DNA of 64,000 nt from Hermatobates lingyangjiaoensis (Eukaryota > Arthropoda > Insecta > Hemiptera > Hermatobatidae), in NCBI GenBank assembly GCA_026182355.1, contig JAPFBL010000171.1, positions 1,364,001-1,428,000 on the forward strand, read 5' to 3'. The translations under genes and the position numbers were made by a program. A model generated the notes under the pieces. It saw nothing but the letters and a program-made list of their open reading frames with translations, made no database searches and was not told the DNA's origin. Shown in pieces: positions 57,980-64,000 of the stretch. Numbering within the stretch: the first letter of the stretch is position 1; the number at the start of each line of letters is the position of its first letter.

Positions 57980-58700
57980 TACGAGGGCGGTTTGATAAGT
58001 CCGTGACTTTTTGAATAAAACAAAATTTTTTCGGCAATGAAACATTTTATTTTTCTTTTTCTTTTAGCTCGATACATTTAGTCCATCGTTTTTCTATTTT
58101 TTTTTATTCTCTCCAAATAATACGTTTTCTCAAAAGCTCTCAAAATACGCGTTTGTGTCGGTAATGACTTGTTCATTCGACACAAATCTCTTACCGCCCA
58201 GCCATTTCTTTAGGTTTGGAAACAGGAAATAGTCGCAGGGGGCTAAATCAGGAGAATATGCTGGATGGGGTAGCAGTTCGTATCCCAATTCGTGGATTTT
58301 GGCCATCATGACTAGACAAGTGTGCACACGTGCATTGTCTTGATGGAAGAGCACTTTCTTCTTTGCCAAATGTTATTGCTTCAAATCAACGTCGAATCTG
58401 TTCAAAAGCTTTGAATAATATTAACCGGTGATTGTTTTACCTTTCTCGAGGTAATCGATGTGAATGACACCACGTGCATCCCAAAAAACTGTGGTCATGA
58501 CCTTGTTGGCTGACAGACTCTGTTCGGCTTTCTTTGGTCCACGTTCGGCCACAGCAACCAACTGTTTCGTTTGTTCCTTGGTCTCTGGCGTGTTGTGATG
58601 GATCCATGTTTCGTCCACAGTAACAAAACGGCGCAAAAATTCGTCCGGATAAGGGTTAGAGTAATATTTTGGGACTATAATGAGAGCATCTACCATGCGA
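57980..58700 (-). pseudogene. Mariner (DD34D) transposase remnant
   Basis: The minus strand encodes, in order: MVDALIIVPKYYSNPYPDEF, VTVDETWIHH (first Asp), FWDARGVIHIDYLEKGKTIT, a stop, LLNRFDVDLKQ, a stop, KKVLFHQDNARVHT (second Asp), HPAYSPDLAPCDYF (third Asp, 34 residues after the second), LKKWLGGKRFVSNEQVIT and a broken tail. The triad and WVPHEL-type linker spacing are mariner. The N-terminal helix-turn-helix half and 5' terminal repeat are absent, and at least three stops interrupt it. The 3' end is TACGAGGGCGGTTTGATAAG on plus (57980 on), also present at 35318, so both copies share one family. Confidence 0.9.
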
Positions 58701-58740
58701 CTATAGGGTAATCTGTGTCTATTGCCATCACTGGCTTTCC

Positions 58741-59045
58741 GTACTATATCACATTATCGTGTTATTGTCCAAGTAGAAATGAAGTTATTTGGTCTAGAAT
58801 ACAGTGAGCTTAGAAAACTGTAATATTGTTAATGTCTATCATATCCCTAGGTATTAAGTAATCAAGAGGAAATCCCTAATAAAGGAATCAAATATCTTTT
58901 GTGTCAGTTCTGCCAGTTATTCAGTACTTTTCCGAATATTGCTGGAGTCCTCGCCACTAACCAGTTACTATCTGTAGGCTATAGTTTCATGTATAAGTAA
59001 GCACTAAATAAACGTTATCATTTCCTCTTCACCTATTTTGATTAC

Positions 59046-59094
<49 letters not shown>

Positions 59095-59095
59095 A
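58741..59095. other. Unassigned sequence
   Basis: AT-rich, ending in (TA)n at 59050-59097. Nothing recognised. Confidence 0.4.
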
Positions 59096-59097
59096 TA

Positions 59098-59220
59098 TAC
59101 TTAAAATAAAATGTGACACATTGACAAAAACATAACAAAGACTCACTTTTAAATATTACTACCGTAATGTCGGTCGTCCTCAGGAGAAGAAGTGAATTGA
59201 CGGAGGGAAGACAGTCAACT
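59098..59220 (-). mobile_element. Hammerhead-like element, CGG-hairpin family (eroded)
   Basis: ATGTGACACATTGACAAAAA + CATAACAAAGACTCAC and ACCGTAATGTCGGTCGTCCT + CAGGAG match the arms of 39930-40115. TATTACTACCG shows the GAAATAT segment is damaged. Confidence 0.65.
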
Positions 59221-60225
59221 AATATATATATTTACATAATAATAATAACAAAAGTTTTTGATTCGTTTTTGATTCACATAAATATAAGATAGAAAAATCA
59301 ACTTTCATAAGTTTATGACGGTTCATTATGACTGAATCGTTATAAGGAGAAAAAAGGACCTGAATGAAATTTTAGCTTTTATCATCCTTTTTTACCAATT
59401 ACTTACAAATATAAAATGTCTAACTTTTATTGTATGCATTCAATTTTTTTTCATGATTGATCATATTTTAACTATTCAAGTGTTATACTAATGGAGAAAT
59501 AACATCGAAAAGGATAAAGTCTATAATAATAAAGAAAGAGGAATAGAAACGGCGAGTAAAAAGAACAAAGAGTGAATATATATAATAAAGAGAAGCGATT
59601 ATAGGAGAAGTTATGACAGGACAGGCTCGGAAAACAAAGCGGTAAATTCTGTAAAAGCCTGAGAGGTAGTTGAAGAAAGGACCAAAGTGATTTGATCTTT
59701 TATTTTTCTTTGCCTGCCTCCCCTCCTTACAGTGAGATGGTAAATGAAGAGGGTTAATATTGGCGGTGGAGGGTGAAAATGGCAAAGGAAATAAAATACA
59801 ATAAATTAACTTCTACAAGTAAATATAGTATCGGCTTTCATTTTCCATAAAATCTGCGTTGACCATGCTGACTGCAAGTCTTAGTTTGCTGCGTACCAGC
59901 TAATTGTGTTTTGAAAAGCGATTATTCTATTCCCGATCTCTATTCCTTACCACTTTCTCTTCAAGAGTTGTTGAATGTGTAAAACACAGAAGATATTTAA
60001 ATCTCTTAGAACAATAAGACAGGGAAGCAAAAGCGATGTTGTCACACTGGCAGGTGCAAAGATATTACTATAAAACTATTTAGATTACACTTTTTTACCA
60101 TTAAATGCTTTCAAACAAGTTAAAACATTTTTTATCTACTCACTTATTACACATAGATACACACATACACATTCACAATTTTAGTTATATTTCTAAACAG
60201 TTTACATTGGTTTAGACGTTGATCT
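59221..60225. other. AT-rich sequence, no gene recognised
   Basis: Purine-rich 59500-59800 gives a 100-codon minus frame without a recognisable family. Not called. Confidence 0.4.
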
Positions 60226-60374
60226 TTATATATATATATATATATATATATAATACATTATTGGAAATGACACCAAATTTAGCTGATACTGTTTCTTAAC
60301 ACAAGTTTCTCAATTTTTCTATAAATAACACTCTCGTTATTTCGCCTCACACAATAAAGTGCATCTCCTATGGT

Positions 60375-60413
60375 CGACATGTTTCGAATGATCAACATTC
60401 ATCATCAGGACGT
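60375..60413 (-). ncRNA. Hammerhead-ribozyme-like core (ACATGT family)
   Basis: On minus: GTC + CTGATGA + T + GAATG-TTGAT-CATTC + GAA + ACATGT + C + GAC. Helix I GTC/GAC is 3 bp, helix II is 5 bp and perfect, and helix III is a 6-nt palindrome. CTGATGA and GAAA are intact. Predicted cleavage lies after the base at 60378. Confidence 0.7.
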
Positions 60414-60575
60414 GAATAAGATCTAATGTGAAAACCTGGTTTATTATATACACAGAGAAGGTAGAAGGGGGGGTTTTTTCCATAAAGTTTAAGTGTGGAA
60501 AGTTTACTTAAACTTTATGGAAAAAAACCCCCCTTCTACCTTCTCTGTGTATATAATAAACCAGGTTTTCAAAAC

Positions 60576-60740
60576 ATGTCGACCATAGGAGATGTACTTT
60601 ATTGTGTAGACGAAATAATGAGAGTGTTATTTAGAAAAATTGAGAAACTTGTTAAGAAACAGGTATCAGCTAAATTTGGTGTCATTTTCAATAATGTGTG
60701 TATCAAGGAAGGACTGCTACCAAAATTTACGAATATATAT
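60576..60740 (+). pseudogene. N-terminal fragment of a Penelope-like retroelement ORF
   Basis: Starting at MSTIGDVLYCVDEIMRV the frame continues LFRKIEKLVKKQVSAKFGVI + FNNVCIKEGLLPKFTNIY and enters (TA)n. It begins about 20 bp after the predicted ribozyme cleavage point (C|GACCATAGG), as expected of a retroelement 5' leader and ORF start. It matches the frame at 38311. The inverse arm encodes the same piece with frameshifts. No reverse transcriptase is present. Identity as Penelope-like is inference from motif resemblance plus the hammerhead context. Confidence 0.5.
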
Positions 60741-60761
60741 ATTATATATATATATATATAT

Positions 60762-60860
60762 ATATGATCAAACCACAATAAGAAAATGGGAAAACAAGAC
60801 TAAGATCTTTCAACCGTAACAAGCGGTCTTCGTCAGAGTCAAAAACCCAACTGAGGTTTG
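60762..60860 (-). mobile_element. AGATCT-family element, single arm
   Basis: ATGATCAAACCACAATAAGA to GTCAGAGTCAAAAACCCAAC, with an intact 43-nt core on minus at 60798-60840. It is joined to GACCTCTTCGTCATCAGAAG, the start of another core-like motif. Confidence 0.85.
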
Positions 60861-61164
60861 ACCTCTTCGTCATCAGAAGAAGGGGAAAAAGAAGAAGATA
60901 AGTTATACTCTGCTGGCAGAACTTCTTCTTCTTCAGCTAGAACTTCATAAAACAGTTTAACGTTTTTGAATGATTGAATAAATCTTTATTAAGAGTATTA
61001 TGTCCAACTTACACAATACTGACGTAGCCGTACAGAGAGCACTAGTTGCTCCTTACCACGCTTTTCCCCCTTCGTCCATTAATAGTATCAATAGTTGTGT
61101 ACTATAACTATAAACTACTAAGTCTAGATAATATTTTTTTTATATTTTGGCATATATATATATA

Positions 61165-61200
61165 AAACTATAGTTTATCGGGACTCGGTCATTTTTATCA
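61165..61200 (+). mobile_element. Fragment of the 29186-29577 family end
   Basis: AAACTATAGTTTATCGGGAC + TCGGTCA between TA runs equals the outer end of the inverted repeat at 29186. Confidence 0.7.
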
Positions 61201-61242
61201 ATATATATATCTTCACTTAATTAAACGAAACACGATCCAAAC

Positions 61243-61385
61243 TGGACACAATACGAGTTCAAAATTCAAGAAGAGTAACACACAGAGTAAGGAAACACAC
61301 TTACAGACTCAAATTTTAGGATAATCCGTCTTCAGGAGAAAAGAGAAAGGGAGACCAAGCACGTTGTAGACGCAACGGCAAGTAA
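61243..61385 (-). mobile_element. Hammerhead-bearing element, AATT/GAG variant
   Basis: Partner of 13740-13862. The core on minus (61308-61338) reads CTC + CTGAAGA + C + GGATTATCC + TAA (GAA expected) + AATT + T + GAG. The leader contains GATCGTGTTTCGTTTAATTA before (TA)n. Confidence 0.65.
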
Positions 61386-61443
61386 CTATATAAATATATA
61401 TATATATATAGTAACTATATATATAGTAACTATAACTATATAT

Positions 61444-61754
61444 AAATCATTAGTTGTGCAATCCGTAATTGTGTGGTATTTACTCATTCTCAGGTAAAAT
61501 GGATAAACCAACAAAAGTCTCCACACAAATGTTTCCTACTAGTTGTGTTCACTGGACCAACCCGTCAGTACCACATCCTTGGGTATGTCTTGAATTCTCT
61601 TAATTGAATTTTATTATTTCACTCTAATTTTTGTAACTAATTAGATATAATTTGTATTATAGTGTCTTCCTGATGATGAACACAAAGTGTTTGAAACGCG
61701 TTGAATAAAACTTCATTTGTGTGGAGACTTTTGTTGGTTATCCATTTTACCTCA
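61444..61754. mobile_element. Inverted-repeat element with intact hammerhead-like core (ACGCGT family)
   Basis: The left arm (61444-61535) and right arm (61703-61754) share GGTAAAATGGATAAACCAAC and AAAAGTCTCCACACAAATG in inverse orientation. The right arm starts exactly at the predicted cleavage position of the core at 61667-61705. A single-arm relative is at 32647-32747. Confidence 0.8.
61667..61705 (+). ncRNA. Hammerhead-ribozyme-like core (ACGCGT family)
   Basis: TTC + CTGATGA + T + GAACAC-AAA-GTGTTT + GAA + ACGCGT + T + GAA. Helix I is 3 bp (TTC/GAA), helix II 6 bp with one G-T, and helix III a 6-nt palindrome. All catalytic-core bases (CTGATGA, GAAA) are intact. Predicted cleavage lies after 61702. 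Confidence 0.7.
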
Positions 61755-63330
61755 GAATAACTATATATAGTTTGAAGCATCAAACTGTATAACCTCTTGT
61801 ACTGTTATATATATATATATACAAAATGGTTAGGGTGATCAACCTGTATTACTAGTTGTTCTTCCTGAATTGTTTGATTCTCACAGTCTCCACATGGTTA
61901 AAAAAATTGTATTAAAAAAATTGAATGTTATTATTATTATTCTAGGGTTATCTTTTAAACAATAACATCTGTGGTTGAGATAGCGATAGAGATAATGTAA
62001 GCGCGTGAAGAAGGAAATTGTAAATAGACTGAAATGAGAGGTGTTAGAGACTGAAAGAAGGTGCTAAAGAGGAGAAGTGAGTGCGAGAGATGTGACAGAG
62101 GCGTGTCAGTGGAAGCGAGAGAGGGTTGTGGAAGAGTGATGGAAGGAGACAGACGAGTGGACGGAGGCGGCGGCAGCCATACAGGCATCATTAGGACACA
62201 AGCAGGGCTGAGTGATGACCGACTAGCTTCTAATAATTGATTGCTATTACGTATTCCGCAATCGCCACAGGTCTGGGCACGCTCCTCACCTCGGCTCTGC
62301 ATTGCCTGCCTTCATATCAATGCGTCTTACTTCTCCCCTATTCACTTTGCCAGTGCACCTAGAGGCTAAATCTCTGAACAGAGAAGACAACCAAATTACT
62401 CAAAACCACAAGTAACATGCCAACTACCTAAGCACTTCCCATTATCTTCCTATCTTTGAGTTAGTCTTGGGCATACCAGACTACCCATGTCTTAGAACCC
62501 ACCGGAACCTCGCCCATTCTTAATGCTTCACATTCTATTCTCCAAATGATAATTTCATTTCAGCAAATGCATAATTTAACAAAATCTAACACCCATTATT
62601 TCATTCACTTCAGAAATGTTCCCCTATGAATAAATAGGTCAGACTTAAAAATTTTCTCACACAACATTTACTTTAATGTACGTGAATTACAAGCTAAAAC
62701 TAGAAGTTATTTTACATTTTCGGTTATACTCGTAAAAATGATTACCATGCCCCAAGAGAGGAATAAATCACAAATCATCCTGATATGATGTTTTGCTTGC
62801 TAAGTTTGATTCTTATCCTATTACTTTAAATACAAAGTAATTTCAATTTTCTCTAGAGAATGGACGATATTTCAAAAAACGGTTGAAATGTAAAGGAAAA
62901 TTAGGATGACTTACAGAATATATCACTTCTTCTGTTTTTTTCCACAATTTTTCTTGTTTGATATATTTACTGAAATATAATTTTTATTTTACAACGATTG
63001 AACACTTAATCAATTGATTATAATGAAACCCACGTTCGTTATGCACGAAAAAAAAATTAGAACAAATTAAGCAAATTTATTGGAAATGCAGTTCAGGAAA
63101 ATATAAATAACTGATTTTAGTATTATTCGTTATTATTTACACATATCCATAAATTGAAGATTACAGTTCAAGAGTAGGTTAAAAAATTAGGTTAGACATA
63201 TATTTAGAAGCTCATTTAAATTGAAAATGATAGAATGAGGTCAGTTTTTCAGTTTTGCTGGAAGATATTTATCATATTTGCATAGCTTTTTTATTCCTCA
63301 AGTATAAACGTTTTTTCTTTCTTTCAAAAA
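61755..63330. other. Unassigned sequence with a GC-rich patch
   Basis: 62040-62330 is GC-richer (ACGGAGGCGGCGGCAGCC; CACAGGTCTGGGCACGCTCC) and carries a 115-codon minus frame of unknown family. It could be a regulatory region or exon. The rest is AT-rich with nothing recognised. Confidence 0.35.
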
Positions 63331-63334
63331 ATAC

Positions 63335-63425
63335 CGACTTTTGCTTATGAAAAAGTTTTAAATAAAAACTAAAACGTCAGCTCTAAAAATTTTGCCGTGA
63401 ACCTAAAAATTGAATGAATTTGTAT
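63335..63425 (+). mobile_element. GGTTTTAAATAAAACC-family copy, eroded
   Basis: TTGCTTATGAAAAAGTTTTA + AATAAAAACTAAAACGTCAG, followed by ..GTGAACCTAAAAATTGA, parallels 56065-56125. Confidence 0.6.
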
Positions 63426-63824
63426 AACTTCAGTTCTATTTTGTGAATATCATTATTTTTGGAATATTTAAATAATTAAAAGTTCTTTCTAAACTACAAA
63501 TAGAAGAAAGACCATGAAAGTTGGGGTCAGTAGTGAATTGAGTGTGAACAAGGGGTAGTCAACATAGTTTCCCATTAGGAAAAGAGCTAATTCATGAGAT
63601 ATTAATAAGTAAATAAAAAAAATAAAATAGATGAAGACTGACGGATGAACATTCGAAAAAATACAAAAAGCAAAAGAAATTAAGCAATAATATAATGAAA
63701 CATTAAATATAAACATTTTTTCGTAGTCGCTTTTTTCCTTTGAACTTGTATTTCTGAACTCCGTTTGGTATACCTAGGTATATATATACTTCGAATAAAA
63801 TGAAAGGTCCGTGTGGACAATAAA

Positions 63825-64000
63825 CACTTTAACACATAGAAAAGAACACAGAAAGACACTACAGAACTCACTTCGATATTTCGACATCCGTCGTCATCGG
63901 GAAGAAGTGCGAAGTACTCGCGTTGAGAAGCAAATACTACTGGCCTCCAGAGGTAACTCGTGGAACCACCGCAATGCTGCTCCCCAGGCGGAGGAGAGGA
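63825..64000 (-). mobile_element. Hammerhead-bearing element (ATAT family), cut by window end
   Basis: On minus the element runs TCCTCTCCTCCGCCTGGGGA ... GGCCAGTAG ... to the core (63869-63908), then leader GAAGTGAGTTCTGTAGTGTC toward (TA)n at 63780. A relative with a damaged core is at 40150-40330. Confidence 0.75.
63869..63908 (-). ncRNA. Hammerhead-ribozyme-like core (ATAT family)
   Basis: On minus: CTTC + CCGATGA + C + GAC-GGAT-GTC + GAA + ATAT + C + GAAG. Helix I (CTTC/GAAG) is perfect, helix II is 3 bp. U4 of the core reads C, so this copy may be weak. Confidence 0.55.

Larger units (their letters stand above)
60254..60745. mobile_element. Penelope-like inverted repeat with one ribozyme-bearing arm
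   Basis: The left arm (60254-60496) and right arm (60505-60742) are inverse copies meeting at a short loop near AAGTGTGGAAAGTTTACTT. The left arm on minus holds an intact hammerhead-like core (60375-60413). The right arm lacks about 50 bp: it jumps from GGTTTTC to AAAACATGTCGACCATAGG, losing CTGATGA and helix II but keeping helix III and everything downstream. From the cleavage point each arm continues ACCATAGGAGATG to a frame ending TNIY or its eroded equivalent, then (TA)n. Confidence 0.8.

Noticed and set aside
59483..59785. 100-codon minus frame
   Set aside because: Low-complexity purine-rich DNA and no recognisable family.

Overview
The window looks like intronic or intergenic DNA from a large, AT-rich, repeat-laden animal genome. 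Coding capacity is sparse, there are (TA)n, (CA)n and (GA)n microsatellites, a spliced gene start, tRNA-derived SINEs, LINE and DNA-transposon remnants, and no bacterial-style operons. I cannot name the species. A lophotrochozoan such as a cephalopod mollusc would fit, but that is a low-confidence guess.

The one convincing host gene piece is a GC-rich first exon at 8788-8897 (+). It encodes a signal peptide and an N-glycosylation sequon and ends in a consensus splice donor. It lies about 90 bp downstream of three tandem 156-bp repeats. No downstream exon was recognised, so much of the rest may be its first intron. Four other GC-rich islands (45.7-45.9, 46.4-46.6, 47.8-48.1 and 62.0-62.3 kb) could be regulatory or genic but are unassigned.

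Transposon remnants: a DDE transposase pseudogene with lost catalytic residues (1.5-1.9 kb, -), a mariner DD34D pseudogene (58.0-58.7 kb, -) and a second mariner 3' end (35.0-35.3 kb, +), a hAT deletion derivative with a perfect 8-bp target duplication (51.5-52.0 kb), a piggyBac-like MITE at TTAA (21.0-21.4 kb), a probable Helitron 5' end (31.4 kb), two LINE ORF2 C-terminal fragments (23.5 kb +, 41.8-42.2 kb -), and two copies of one SINE family (36.3 kb -, 48.6 kb +). Tandem arrays have periods of 42 bp (10.8 kb), 156 bp (8.2 kb), 159 bp (19.4 kb), 39 bp (25.4 kb), 62 bp (33.1 kb) and about 78 bp (48.1 kb).

The dominant and most interesting content is a superfamily of short elements, usually abutting (TA)n and often arranged as head-to-head inverted repeats. 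They share one RNA-like signature: CTGANGA, one extra base, a short hairpin, GAA, a 4-6 nt self-complementary word, then a non-G base. Flanks on either side of this core pair with each other. That is the core of a type I hammerhead ribozyme with a minimal, dimer-type helix III. At least ten otherwise unrelated sequence families carry it (helix III words ACGT, ATAT, AATT, ACATGT, ACGCGT, AGATCT), which argues for preserved structure rather than shared descent of one copy. Some copies continue into a short reading frame ending LLPxxTNIY just before (TA)n. It resembles the N-terminal region of Penelope-like retroelement proteins, and that group is known to carry hammerhead ribozymes. I read the window as a graveyard of Penelope-like or non-autonomous derivatives whose RNA 5' ends were set by self-cleavage.
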